A stretch of DNA of 64,000 bases from Solimonas sp047605265 (lineage in GTDB: Bacteria > Pseudomonadota > Gammaproteobacteria > Nevskiales > Nevskiaceae): NCBI GenBank assembly GCA_047605265.1, contig JASGFY010000001.1, positions 49,380 through 113,379 on the forward strand, given 5' to 3'. Of this stretch, positions 8,397-19,837 are shown one piece after another. Under the pieces are notes generated by a model, which was given only the letters and a program-made list of their open reading frames with translations, had not been told where the DNA came from and ran no database searches. The position numbers were made by a program, and so were the translations under genes. How positions within the stretch are numbered: the stretch's first letter is position 1; every line of letters begins with the position of its first letter.

Positions 8397-8638
8397 TCCG
8401 TGGCTATCAGCTGTTGATCAGCCCTCTGCTGGGGCCGCGCTGCCGTTTCCATCCCAGTTGCTCGCATTACGCGCTCGAGGCGATCGAGCGCCATGGTCCG
8501 CTGCGCGGCGGCTGGCTCGCGGCGCGCCGGCTGGGCCGCTGTCATCCACTGAACCCCGGCGGTTACGATCCGGTCCCCTTGTCTTCGTCGTGCCCGCACC
8601 GCCAGTGCGGTTGCGGACCTCAACACCACCAAGCCTGA
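8339..8638 (+). CDS. yidD: Membrane protein insertion efficiency factor YidD
   Basis: A small protein (99 residues) that supports YidC-dependent membrane insertion. The family core is clear: LIRGYQLLISPLLGPRCRF, then HPSCSHYALEAIERHG and PLNPGGYDPVP. There is no ATG, so a GTG at 8339 is chosen; this makes the gene overlap the end of rnpA by 58 bases. The start is therefore the least certain part. A His/Cys-containing tail follows the conserved core. Confidence 0.9.
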   Translation: MEPHFSFFGRFLGRCAVFLIRGYQLLISPLLGPRCRFHPSCSHYALEAIERHGPLRGGWLAARRLGRCHPLNPGGYDPVPLSSSCPHRQCGCGPQHHQA

Positions 8639-8641
8639 ACG

Positions 8642-10306
8642 ATGGAAAACCGTCGCTTTATCCTGATTGCGCTGCTCGGCGTCGTCCTGTTCTTCCTCTA
8701 TCAGTCCTGGCAGAAGGATTACGGCAACCAGCCGCCGTCGGCGCCGGTTGCGCAGACCGCACAGACGCCGAACGCACAGACTGCGGCGACGGCCGAGACG
8801 GCTGCGGTGGCCGATGCGGCATCGACGGGCGGGACTGAAGCCGCGCCGGCGATCCCGGCGCAGCGCATCCGCGTCGAGACCGACGTTTACATCGCCGAAA
8901 TCGTCACGCTCGGCGGCGAGCTGCGGCGTCTCGAGCTCAAGCAATATCCGGCGACCAAGGACAAGCCGGAACCGATGTCGCTGCTCGACGATCGAAACGA
9001 CCGTCTTTTCGTGCTGCAGAGCGGCCTGGCGGGCACCGATCGGCCCTACGCCACCGACAAGACGCCTTACACGGCCGCGCAGACCGATTACAAACTGGCC
9101 GAAGGCCGGGACGCGCTCGACGTGACGCTGAGCTACACCGGCGCCGATGGCATTGAAGTGCAGAAGACCTACGAGTTCCGCCGCGACAGCTATCAGATCA
9201 AGTTGTCGCAGACGCTGAAGAACACGGGTGCGGCCGAACTGACCGTCAGTCCGTACACGCGTCTCGTGCGCACCGATTACAAGCCGGACGGGGAGCCGCG
9301 CTTTTCCCACACGTTCCTCGGTGTCGGCTTCTATCAGCAGGAGGGCGCCGGTGGCACGAGCTACAAGTTCAAGAAGACCACGCTCGACAAGCTCGCCAAG
9401 GACGGTTTCGACACGCAACAGACTGGCGGCTGGATCACGATCCTGCAGCACTACTTCGCCGCGGCCATCGTGCCGCCGCACGACGAGCAGGTCACCTACA
9501 GCGCCAAGCCGCGGGAAGCAGGCGGCTATCGCGCGCAGGCGATCGGCGCCGGCGTCGCCGTCGCGGCGGGCGCCGAGCACCGTTTCGACACGCAGCTCTA
9601 CATCGGCCCGAAGCTGCAGGATCGCATCGACGACGTCGCGCCGGGCTTCGAGCTGACGCTCGACTACGGCATCCTCAAGATCATCGCGCGGCCGATGTTC
9701 GCGGTGTTGAAGTTCTTCCACACCTGGACCGGCAACTGGGGCGTGGCGATCATCCTGCTGACGATCAGCGTCAAGCTCGCGTTGTTCAAGCTTTCCGAGG
9801 CGCAGTACCGCTCGATGGCGAAGATGAAAGTCTTCGGTCCGAAGATCCAGGACATCCGCGAGCGCTACGCCGACGACCGCGAGCGCCAGCAGAAAGCGAT
9901 GATGGATCTGTACAAAAAGGAAGGCTTCAACCCGCTCGCCGGCTGCTGGCCGATCCTCGTGCAGTTCCCGATCTTCATCTCGCTGTACTGGGTGCTGCTC
10001 GAGTCGGTCGAACTGCGCCAAGCGCCATTCATGCTCTGGCTGCAGGATCTTTCGGCGCCCGATCCGTTCTACGTGCTGCCGGTGATCTACGGCATCACCA
10101 TGTTCCTGCAGCAGCGCATGTCCGGCAACACGACGATGGACCCGACGCAGCAGAAGGTCATGCAGGTGATGCCGATCGGCATGACGGCGTTCTTCGCGTT
10201 CTTTCAGTCCGGCCTCGTGCTGTACTGGGCGGTCAACGGCCTGATCAGCATCGCCCAGCAGTGGATCATCACGCGCCGCCTGACGGCCGAAGGCTTGAAG
10301 CGCTGA
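8642..10306 (+). CDS. yidC: Membrane protein insertase YidC
   Basis: Inner-membrane insertase of 554 residues, acting alone or with SecYEG. It has an N-terminal membrane anchor (FILIALLGVVLFFLYQSW), an Ala/Thr-rich linker (about residues 35-70), the large periplasmic P1 beta-domain (about 75-340), and the five-helix catalytic core at the C-terminus ending in LYWAVNGLISIAQQWIITRR. It starts 3 bases after yidD. Length and domain layout fit the gammaproteobacterial form. Confidence 0.97.
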   Translation: MENRRFILIALLGVVLFFLYQSWQKDYGNQPPSAPVAQTAQTPNAQTAATAETAAVADAASTGGTEAAPAIPAQRIRVETDVYIAEIVTLGGELRRLELKQYPATKDKPEPMSLLDDRNDRLFVLQSGLAGTDRPYATDKTPYTAAQTDYKLAEGRDALDVTLSYTGADGIEVQKTYEFRRDSYQIKLSQTLKNTGAAELTVSPYTRLVRTDYKPDGEPRFSHTFLGVGFYQQEGAGGTSYKFKKTTLDKLAKDGFDTQQTGGWITILQHYFAAAIVPPHDEQVTYSAKPREAGGYRAQAIGAGVAVAAGAEHRFDTQLYIGPKLQDRIDDVAPGFELTLDYGILKIIARPMFAVLKFFHTWTGNWGVAIILLTISVKLALFKLSEAQYRSMAKMKVFGPKIQDIRERYADDRERQQKAMMDLYKKEGFNPLAGCWPILVQFPIFISLYWVLLESVELRQAPFMLWLQDLSAPDPFYVLPVIYGITMFLQQRMSGNTTMDPTQQKVMQVMPIGMTAFFAFFQSGLVLYWAVNGLISIAQQWIITRRLTAEGLKR

Positions 10307-10384
10307 CATTTTATTTCCGACGGTGGCGCCAACCGGGCGCCACCGTTCCCGGCACCGCTACGCCCGCCCGCTACACTGCGTGGC

Positions 10385-11743
10385 ATGCCGTCGTCCGCCA
10401 CCGATACGATCGTTGCGATCGCCACCGCTCCCGGACGTGGCGGCGTCGGCATCGTGCGGCTGTCCGGTCCAGACGCGGAGGCGATCGCGCGGATCCTGAG
10501 CGGGCGGGCCCTGCCGGCGCCGCGGACCGCCGCGCTGCGCCGCTTCCGTGGCGCCGACGGCACAGCGATCGACAGCGGTCTCGTGCTGCACTTTCCGACG
10601 CCGCACTCGTTCACCGGCGAAGACGTCGTCGAACTGCAGACGCACGGCAGCCCGGTGGCGCTGAATTCGCTCGTCGCGGCCGCCTGTGCGGCGGGCGCGC
10701 GGCCGGCGCGGCCCGGCGAATTCTCCGAGCGCGCGTTTCTCAACGACCGCATCGATCTGGCACAGGCGGAAGCGATCGCCGATCTGATCGACGCGACGAC
10801 CGTCGAGGCGGCGCGCGCCGCACAGCGCTCGCTTGACGGCGAGTTGTCGCAGCGCGTGCAGGCGATCGCCGCACAACTCGTCGAACTGCGCATGCTCGTG
10901 GAAGGCGCGCTCGATTTCTCCGACGAAGACATTGATTGGCTCGCGGATTGCAGCCTGCCAACGAAGCTGAAAGCCGCGGCGACGGCGCTCGCTGCCCTGC
11001 TCGCCCAGGCCGCGCAGGGGCGGCGCCTGCGTGAGGGCTATACCGTGGCGCTGACCGGCCGGCCGAACGTCGGTAAGTCGACCCTGCTCAATCGCCTCGC
11101 CGGTGCCGACGTCGCGATCGTCACCGACGTCGCCGGCACGACGCGTGACGTGCTGCGCGAAAACATCGATCTCGGCGGCCTGCCGGTGACACTGGTCGAT
11201 ACCGCCGGTCTGCGCGAATCCGACGATCTTGTCGAGCGCGAAGGCATCCGCCGCGCGCGGCGCGCCCTCGAACAGGCCGAACTGGCCTTGTTCGTCGTCG
11301 ATGCGCGCCACGGCCTCACCGGCGAGGACCGCGAACTGATCGCGACGCTGCCCCGCGGCTTGCCGCTGCTCGTCGTCCGCAACAAGAGCGATCTCGCCGG
11401 CATCGACGCCGGCCGCGAACACGGCGAGCGCGATGCCGGGCTCTACCTGTCGGCGGCGACCGGCGAGGGCATCGACCGGCTGATCGACGAGCTGCAGCGG
11501 CGTGCCGGTCTGCAGGCCGGCAGCGAAGGCGTGTTCTCGGCGCGCGGCCGCCACGTCGATGCGATGCGCCGCGCGCAAGGCCATTTGCGACAGGCCGCCG
11601 AACGCCTGCGTGAACGCACGATGCCCGAGCTCGCGGCGGAGGAGCTGCGGCTCGCGCACGAAGCGCTCGGCGAAATCACCGGCCGCTTCACGACCGAGGA
11701 TCTGCTCGGCCGCATCTTCGCCAGTTTCTGCATCGGCAAATGA
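10385..11743 (+). CDS. mnmE: tRNA uridine-5-carboxymethylaminomethyl(34) synthesis GTPase MnmE
   Basis: A GTPase that with MnmG modifies the wobble uridine of tRNAs; 452 residues. The N-terminal folate-binding domain begins TIVAIATAPGRGGVGIVRLSG. The G domain has the P-loop GRPNVGKS at 225-232, DTAGLRES and NKSD motifs. It ends in the catalytic C-terminus FCIGK. It is the last conserved gene of the origin cluster; mnmG, which often follows, is not in this window. Confidence 0.97.
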   Translation: MPSSATDTIVAIATAPGRGGVGIVRLSGPDAEAIARILSGRALPAPRTAALRRFRGADGTAIDSGLVLHFPTPHSFTGEDVVELQTHGSPVALNSLVAAACAAGARPARPGEFSERAFLNDRIDLAQAEAIADLIDATTVEAARAAQRSLDGELSQRVQAIAAQLVELRMLVEGALDFSDEDIDWLADCSLPTKLKAAATALAALLAQAAQGRRLREGYTVALTGRPNVGKSTLLNRLAGADVAIVTDVAGTTRDVLRENIDLGGLPVTLVDTAGLRESDDLVEREGIRRARRALEQAELALFVVDARHGLTGEDRELIATLPRGLPLLVVRNKSDLAGIDAGREHGERDAGLYLSAATGEGIDRLIDELQRRAGLQAGSEGVFSARGRHVDAMRRAQGHLRQAAERLRERTMPELAAEELRLAHEALGEITGRFTTEDLLGRIFASFCIGK

Positions 11744-11873
11744 TGCCGTTGGCGCGGCGCGCCGGCTGACATCGTGTGGGGATCGGCCTGACGCGCGTCG
11801 CGGCGAAGTCGACTCGACGCCGTGTCGCCGGCGGCGCATAACGATTCCCGGGGCGATGGTCTCGGGGGGTTAC

Positions 11874-12236
11874 ATGAAAATCCTGCTCGCAATCGTGGCG
11901 CTGGGGCTGCCGGCCGCGGCGCCGGCCATGAGCGGCGCCGAATACCTGCAACACTGTCAGCAACGCACGACCTACGACCAGGCGCTTTGCCTGGGCTATC
12001 TCGATGCGCTGCTCGAAGGCCGCACGCGCGGCGCCGAAGTCGCTTCGCTGGTGCCGGTGGCGATGCCCGCGTCCGATCCGTACTGCCTGCCCGACGGCGC
12101 GACGATCCAGCAGATTCGCACGACCGTCGTCGCCGGGCTGCTGCGCGTGTCGGCGGCGCAGCGCCAGATCGAGGCGCGCGCGCTGATCACCGATCTGCTG
12201 CGGCGCGCCTATCCACTGCAGGCCTGCCCGCGCTGA
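11874..12236 (+). CDS. Rap1a/Tai-family-like secreted protein
   Basis: A 120-residue protein with a signal peptide (MKILLAIVALGLPAAAPAMS). The mature part has GAEYLQHCQQ, a CLGYLDALLEG segment, DPYCLPDGATIQQI and a terminal YPLQACPR. This spacing of four Cys and the C-x-GY motif matches the Rap1a/Tai family, whose best known members are periplasmic immunity proteins against type VI secreted amidases. No effector or secretion gene lies nearby, so an immunity role here is not supported by context; many family members are orphans. Confidence 0.7.
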   Translation: MKILLAIVALGLPAAAPAMSGAEYLQHCQQRTTYDQALCLGYLDALLEGRTRGAEVASLVPVAMPASDPYCLPDGATIQQIRTTVVAGLLRVSAAQRQIEARALITDLLRRAYPLQACPR

Positions 12237-12315
12237 GGCGGTGTCTCGCGGCGTTTCGCTTGTCGCGGGCGGCGGGTCCGTATAGCTTCGGGCGCCGTTC
12301 CGAAACGCGACCGCC

Positions 12316-12783
12316 ATGTCCGATCACGCCGCGCCGTCCGATGCCGTCCTGACGCCGCCTGCCCTCACCGCCTTCCTGCACGAGCAGATTCCGCTGACCG
12401 CGGCGATGGCGCTGCGCGTGACGCAGGCCGAGGCCCGGCACCTGCGCATCGTCGCGCCGCTGGCGCCGAACCGCAATCCGCATGGCACGGTGTTCGGCGG
12501 CAGCCTCGCCACGCTCGGCATCGTCGCCGGCTGGACGCTGTTGTATCGCGCCCTGAGCGCGGCGCGACTGCCGGCGTCGCTGGTCATCCAGCACTACGAT
12601 TGCGACTACCTGGCGCCCGCCGACCGCGAGTTCACCGCCGCCGCGCACTTGCCCGACGACTGGCCGCGTTTCATCCAGACCCTGCGCACGAAACAGCGCG
12701 CGCGCTGCGACGTCGCGGTGCAGCTGTCGTGCGATGATCGCGTCGTCCTCACCGCCACGGCCCGCTACGCAGCCCGATCATGA
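12316..12783 (+). CDS. YiiD C-terminal-type thioesterase domain protein
   Basis: A 155-residue hotdog-fold protein. The sequence IPLTAAMALRV, then APLAPNRNPHGTVFGGSLATLG, matches the putative thioesterase domain found at the C-terminus of YiiD. The HGTVFGGS loop is the expected hotdog active-site region. The substrate is unknown; acyl-CoA or acyl-ACP is likely from the fold. Its stop codon overlaps the start of the downstream NUDIX gene (ATGA), so the two are probably co-translated. Confidence 0.85.
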   Translation: MSDHAAPSDAVLTPPALTAFLHEQIPLTAAMALRVTQAEARHLRIVAPLAPNRNPHGTVFGGSLATLGIVAGWTLLYRALSAARLPASLVIQHYDCDYLAPADREFTAAAHLPDDWPRFIQTLRTKQRARCDVAVQLSCDDRVVLTATARYAARS

Positions 12784-13304
12784 GCACGCTTTACCAGTTC
12801 TGCCCGCGCTGCGCGGCGCCGCTGCAGACGCAGGCGCACGGCGGCTTCGACCGCCGCGTCTGCGGCAACGACGGCTGTGGCTTCGTCTTCTGGGACAACC
12901 CGACGCCGGTCGTCGCCGCCGTCGTCGAACACGAAGGTCAGCTGTTGCTCGCGCGCAATGTCGCCTGGCCCGCGGGCTCGTTCGCGCTGATCACCGGCTT
13001 TCTCGAAAAGAACGAACTGCCGGCCGACGCCGTGCAGCGCGAAGTCGAGGAAGAGGTCGGGCTCAAGCCGCTGGGCGCCCGTTTCATCGGCCACTACGGC
13101 TTCGAGCGGATGAACCAGCTGATCATTGCCTTCCACGTGCCGGCTGAGGGCACGGTGACGCTCAACGAAGAGCTCGCCGAATGGAAGCATGTGCCGTTCG
13201 CCGAGGCCGAATACTGGCCGGCGGCGACCGGCCTCGCGCTGCGCGACTGGCTGCGCGGCCGCGGCTACGCGCCGGCCGAGCGTCCGTTCGCGCGGCCGAA
13301 ATGA
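12780..13304 (+). CDS. NUDIX hydrolase with zinc-ribbon
   Basis: A 174-residue protein. The N-terminus has a four-cysteine zinc ribbon (CPRC near residue 8, then C-x4-C near 29). The NUDIX box is complete: GFLEKNE, seven residues, REVEEEVGL. The layout resembles NudC-like pyrophosphatases but is shorter than full NudC (~260 residues), so NADH specificity cannot be assumed. It overlaps the thioesterase gene by four bases and converges on the following gene. Confidence 0.9.
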   Translation: MSTLYQFCPRCAAPLQTQAHGGFDRRVCGNDGCGFVFWDNPTPVVAAVVEHEGQLLLARNVAWPAGSFALITGFLEKNELPADAVQREVEEEVGLKPLGARFIGHYGFERMNQLIIAFHVPAEGTVTLNEELAEWKHVPFAEAEYWPAATGLALRDWLRGRGYAPAERPFARPK

Positions 13305-13310
13305 AACGGA

Positions 13311-13880
13311 TCAGCGCCGGCCGGCGATTCCGTCGGCAATTTCGATCGACGCGACGATCTCGCGGAATTCGTCCTCGACGTAGTACTGCGGATCGTTGCT
13401 GCTCGACAGGCCGATGCTGAATGCGCGGCAGTCGGCGAAGACGATGTAGCCGCGCGTCAGCACCGGCATTTCGACCGGCTCGCCGTCGATCACCGTGCGC
13501 AGCGTGAAGCGGCCGCGGATCAGCGTCGCGCGGCAGCCGCCGACGCAGGCCCGCGACGAGGCGTCGAGCAGCTCGAAATCGCGATAGGTGCGGCACAGCT
13601 GCTCGAGCTGCGCTTCGAGCAGCATCGGCGCGAGCGCGGAATTCGGCCGGATCAGCGGCCGGACGACGACTTGCAGGGTCGGACGCACGTGGCGGCGGTT
13701 GGCCTGCTTGCCCATCGCGCAACAGAACGGCAGATTCGTGCGCTGCAGCCATTTGAGTTCGTCGCCGGCCGCGTTTTTCCAGCGCGCGAGCGGCGACCAG
13801 GCGCCGGGAACAAAGCTCCACGAGGCCGGCTTGCGCAGCCGGAAGCCCAGGGCGTTCGCCTCGAACAGATCGGACTCCAT
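13311..13880 (-). CDS. Conserved protein of unknown function
   Basis: A 189-residue soluble protein I do not recognise. It has no signal peptide. It starts MESDLFEANALGFRLRKP, with several aromatic and Trp residues in the first third (WSFVPGAW, LKWLQRT), and ends with EDEFREIVASIEI. The alternation of short strands and a late helix recalls PsbP/Mog1-like folds, but this is only a shape impression. It lies 46 bases upstream of nothing on its own strand and converges on the NUDIX gene with a 6-base gap, so it is probably transcribed alone. Confidence 0.6.
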   Translation of the reverse strand: MESDLFEANALGFRLRKPASWSFVPGAWSPLARWKNAAGDELKWLQRTNLPFCCAMGKQANRRHVRPTLQVVVRPLIRPNSALAPMLLEAQLEQLCRTYRDFELLDASSRACVGGCRATLIRGRFTLRTVIDGEPVEMPVLTRGYIVFADCRAFSIGLSSSNDPQYYVEDEFREIVASIEIADGIAGRR

Positions 13881-13926
13881 GTCCAGACCCTAGCAAGGCG
13901 CGCGCCAGCGCGCATCCGCGCGTCGC

Positions 13927-16089
13927 TCAGGCGATGCCGGCCTTCGCGAGCTCGTCGAGCACGAGCGTGCGTGCGACGCGGTTCCCGAGGCCCTGCGGCG
14001 CGTCGAGCCCGAGCCGCCGCAGATAAGGCTGTTGCGCGGCGCCGGGCCGGCGACGGTCGAGCAGACATTGCGCGAGCAGTTTCCACTTCGGCGTGGCGGC
14101 GGCGCGCGTGCGGACGCGCCCGAGGACGGGCAGCAGCGTCTGCTCGGTGGCGTCGAAGTCGCAGCCGAGCGGAAACAGCGGCAGCACGGCCGCGCTGCGC
14201 TGCGGCGCGAGCTTTGCCTCGAGCGCCTGCGGCAGGTTGTTCCGCTGCGCCTCGGGAATCTGCCAGCCGGCCTCGATCTTCCCCGCCTTGCGCGCCTGCG
14301 CGAGCAGACCGGGTTGGAAGCGCGAGTCGGCGATGCCGATCAACAACTGGGCGATCTCGCGGTCGGTCTTCGAGCGCAGGTCGGCGATGCCGTACTCGGT
14401 GACGACGATGTCGCGCAGGTGGCGCGGGATCGTCGCGTGGCCGTAGTTGAACAGGACGTTGCTCGCCGTCCGGCCGCCGCTCTCGCGGGTCGCGCGCAGC
14501 ATCAGGATCGAGCGGCCGGTCTCGAGCTGGTGCGCCTGCGCGACGAAGTTGTACTGGCCGCCGACGCCGGACACCACGCGGCCGTCGTCGAGCGCATCCG
14601 ACACGAAGTTGCCGTTCAGCGTGATCATCATGCCGGTGTTGATGAAGCGCGCGTGCACGCGCTGCAGTTGGTAGAGGCGCGGATTGCGATCGAGCTGGTT
14701 GATCTTGTCGACGCCGGTCATGCAGATCGCGTCGCGCTGCTCGTCGGTCAGATCGCGCAGGCCCTGGTAGAAGTCGCGCGGACCGAGAAAGAAACCGCCG
14801 TGCAGGATGATGCCGTTGCGCAGCTGCGTCCCTAGGCAGCGTTCGCCGATGATCTCGCGCGACTTCGGATCGGCGATGTTGGCATTGATGCGCGTGCCGT
14901 CGGGCGCGACGATGGTGCCGCGATCGTAGCGCGTCGCGTCGTTGAAGAAGCCGTGGTGCTGCAGGATCTCGAAATCCTGCGTGCGGATCACGCGCACGCC
15001 GAGCGCGTCGAAGTGCTCGAGGAGCTCGGCGTTCAACTGCAGCGGATCGCAGCGGCCTTCGTCGATCAGCTGCTGCAGCGCCCAGAAATCGTAGACGCGG
15101 CGCTTGAGGATGCCGGCGCGAAGCAGGTGCCAGAAGCCATCGACGAACATTTCCGTCGCACCGTAGACGCCGTCGCGGAACGGCGCCAGCCCGCCGGTCT
15201 CGTCGATCAGCTTCCCGTATCGCGCGGACGCGCCGAGCGCGTCGACGATGCTGCGGTAGCGCGTGTTGTCGCCGTGCCGCAGCTGCAGCGCGTGGACAAT
15301 GGCGTCGCCGAGCGAGCCGATGCCGAGCTGCAGCGTGCCGCCGTCCTTCACCAGCGCGCTGACCTGCAGACCGATCGCGTAGTCGGCCGTCGTCACCGGC
15401 ATTTTCGGCGTCGAGAACAGCGGTACGGTATAGCGCGCGTGGTCGACGACGTAATCGAAGGTCTCGGCCGGCACTTCGGCGTCTTGGCCGAAGTACGGCA
15501 GCGCCTGGTTGACGACGCCGACGACGATGTGCGGCCGACCGATCCTGTCGAGCAGGCGCAGCACCTCGGGTCCGGTGTCCGGGTTGCAGGACAGCGAATA
15601 GCGCAGGCCGTGCGGCGTGTCGCGCCGGCAGATCATCTGCGCGACGACGTTGCAGCCGTGATTGACGACGTCGCGCGCCGCGTGCGTGTAATTGCTGCTG
15701 ATGTAGTCGCGCTGCGCCTCGGCGTTGCCGAGCAGCGCGCCGGTGAGGAAGAAGAACTCGCAGATCTCGATGTTCGGCGGCAGGCTGCCGTTGCGCTGCG
15801 CGCGCACGTAATCGAGCTCCGGCACGTCGGCGAACACGCGCTCGACGAACGGCTGCATGAACGCGCGCTCGACACCGGGCGCGGCGTGCGGTTTGGCCAG
15901 AGACAACGCGGTGAAGATCTTCAGCCGGATCCGCGGATCGCGCACGGCGCGCCGGTACAGCGCGTTCACCAGCTCGACCGGCTTGCCGAGCCCGAGCGGG
16001 ATGCCGAGCACGATGCGCGTGCCGATCTTCTCGATGATGCGTTCGACGGCGACTTCGACATCGTCCAGCGCGGCGGCGGCTCGGCGCAT
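13927..16089 (-). CDS. Acetyl-CoA hydrolase/transferase family protein
   Basis: A 720-residue CoA-transferase-fold protein. The N-terminal half begins after EKIGTRIVLGIPLGLGKPVELVNALY, a CoA-transferase-like glycine loop. The C-terminal half has the acetyl-CoA hydrolase C-terminal signature, including GGQYNFVAQAHQLETGRSILMLR read in parts, and VVTEYGIADLRSKTDREIAQ. It probably moves CoA between acetyl-CoA and another acid or hydrolyses acyl-CoA. It follows the LysR gene on the same strand by 32 bases, and that regulator diverges from aceE-aceF, which suggests a link to acetyl-CoA overflow. Confidence 0.88.
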   Translation of the reverse strand: MRRAAAALDDVEVAVERIIEKIGTRIVLGIPLGLGKPVELVNALYRRAVRDPRIRLKIFTALSLAKPHAAPGVERAFMQPFVERVFADVPELDYVRAQRNGSLPPNIEICEFFFLTGALLGNAEAQRDYISSNYTHAARDVVNHGCNVVAQMICRRDTPHGLRYSLSCNPDTGPEVLRLLDRIGRPHIVVGVVNQALPYFGQDAEVPAETFDYVVDHARYTVPLFSTPKMPVTTADYAIGLQVSALVKDGGTLQLGIGSLGDAIVHALQLRHGDNTRYRSIVDALGASARYGKLIDETGGLAPFRDGVYGATEMFVDGFWHLLRAGILKRRVYDFWALQQLIDEGRCDPLQLNAELLEHFDALGVRVIRTQDFEILQHHGFFNDATRYDRGTIVAPDGTRINANIADPKSREIIGERCLGTQLRNGIILHGGFFLGPRDFYQGLRDLTDEQRDAICMTGVDKINQLDRNPRLYQLQRVHARFINTGMMITLNGNFVSDALDDGRVVSGVGGQYNFVAQAHQLETGRSILMLRATRESGGRTASNVLFNYGHATIPRHLRDIVVTEYGIADLRSKTDREIAQLLIGIADSRFQPGLLAQARKAGKIEAGWQIPEAQRNNLPQALEAKLAPQRSAAVLPLFPLGCDFDATEQTLLPVLGRVRTRAAATPKWKLLAQCLLDRRRPGAAQQPYLRRLGLDAPQGLGNRVARTLVLDELAKAGIA

Positions 16090-16121
16090 CGCGGCTTCCC
16101 CGGGTTCTGTGCTGCGCGCGA

Positions 16122-17018
16122 TTATGCCCGGCGCGCGAGCTCGCGGATCAGCTCGCGCAGGCGTGCGACCTGCGGTGCCTCGCGGTCGCCGAGCCGGTAG
16201 ATCAGGCTGAGGCGCGCTTTGGGCACCGGCCGGCGGATCGGCCGGAACACGACGCCCTCGGTATGCATGTGCTGCATCGATGCCGGCAGGATCGACACGC
16301 CGAGGCCGGACGCGACGAGATTGACGATCGACGTGACCTGCGAGGCCTCCTGCACGACGCGCGGCGAGAAGCCGGCGGCGCGGCAGGCGGCGACGATCTC
16401 GTCGTGCAGGCCGGCGCCGACGGCGTGCGAGAACAGCACAAAGGGCTCGATCGACAGCGCCATCAGCGGCAGGCGCGCGCGCGTCGCCAGCGGATGGCCG
16501 GACGGCAGCGCAACCATCAGGTCTTCGTCGATCATCGTCTCGATGCCGAGGCCTTCGTGGCTGCCGTGGATCGGCCGCACGAATGCGATGTCGACGGTCT
16601 CGTTGCGGACCGCCGTGACGAGTCCGGGCGTCGTGCGCTCTTCCAGCGAGAACGCGACGTTCGGGTAGCGGCGGCGGAACTCGCGGATCACCTGGGGCAC
16701 CAAGGGATGGAACGGCGCCGAATTGATCATGCCGACGCGGATGCGTCCGAGTTCGCCGCGCGCGACGCGGCGCACGCGTTCGGTCGCGTGCTCGACGTCG
16801 CGCAGGATGCGGCGCGCGTCGTCGGCGAAAGCCTCTCCCGCTTCGGTCAGCCGCACGCCGCGCGGCAGCCGATGGAACAGCGGCGTGCCGAGTTCGCGTT
16901 CGAGCTGCTGGATCTGCTGCGACAGCGGCGGCTGGCCGATGCCGAGCGCTTTCGCGGCGCGCGTGAAATGTCCGGCGTCGGCGATGGCAACGAAATAGCG
17001 CAGGTGGCGAAGCTCCAT
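16122..17018 (-). CDS. LysR-family transcriptional regulator
   Basis: 298 residues with the N-terminal winged helix-turn-helix MELRHLRYFVAIADAGHFTRAAKALG...SQQIQQLERELG and a periplasmic-binding-like effector domain. It diverges from aceE; the 119-base gap holds a perfect 7-bp inverted repeat with a 10-base spacer. The gene behind it encodes an acetyl-CoA hydrolase/transferase. The expected role is control of that gene and possibly of pyruvate dehydrogenase, with an unknown small-molecule effector. Confidence 0.93.
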   Translation of the reverse strand: MELRHLRYFVAIADAGHFTRAAKALGIGQPPLSQQIQQLERELGTPLFHRLPRGVRLTEAGEAFADDARRILRDVEHATERVRRVARGELGRIRVGMINSAPFHPLVPQVIREFRRRYPNVAFSLEERTTPGLVTAVRNETVDIAFVRPIHGSHEGLGIETMIDEDLMVALPSGHPLATRARLPLMALSIEPFVLFSHAVGAGLHDEIVAACRAAGFSPRVVQEASQVTSIVNLVASGLGVSILPASMQHMHTEGVVFRPIRRPVPKARLSLIYRLGDREAPQVARLRELIRELARRA

Positions 17019-17043
17019 GGACGGAATGATCGATATTTAGTGG

Positions 17044-17067
17044 ATATGAAGCATAACGCTTTCATAT
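17044..17067. promoter_or_regulatory. Candidate LysR operator between lysR and aceE
   Basis: ATATGAA (17044-17050) and TTCATAT (17061-17067) form a perfect inverted repeat with a 10-base spacer, 26 bases from the LysR start and 70 bases from aceE. Dyads of this length in a divergent LysR promoter region are the normal binding-site form. Specific binding is inferred. Confidence 0.6.
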
Positions 17068-17137
17068 ATTGGACGTATCGAGGGCTCCGGGTCTACAGTC
17101 GTGCCGGTTTGCCGACAGTCATGCGAGGAGAGCGGTG

Positions 17138-19825
<2,688 letters not shown>

Positions 19826-19837
19826 CCGGAGCTGCCC

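Noticed and set aside
8243..10309. Long minus-strand frame opposite yidD-yidC
   Set aside because: Shadow of yidC with no recognisable domain.
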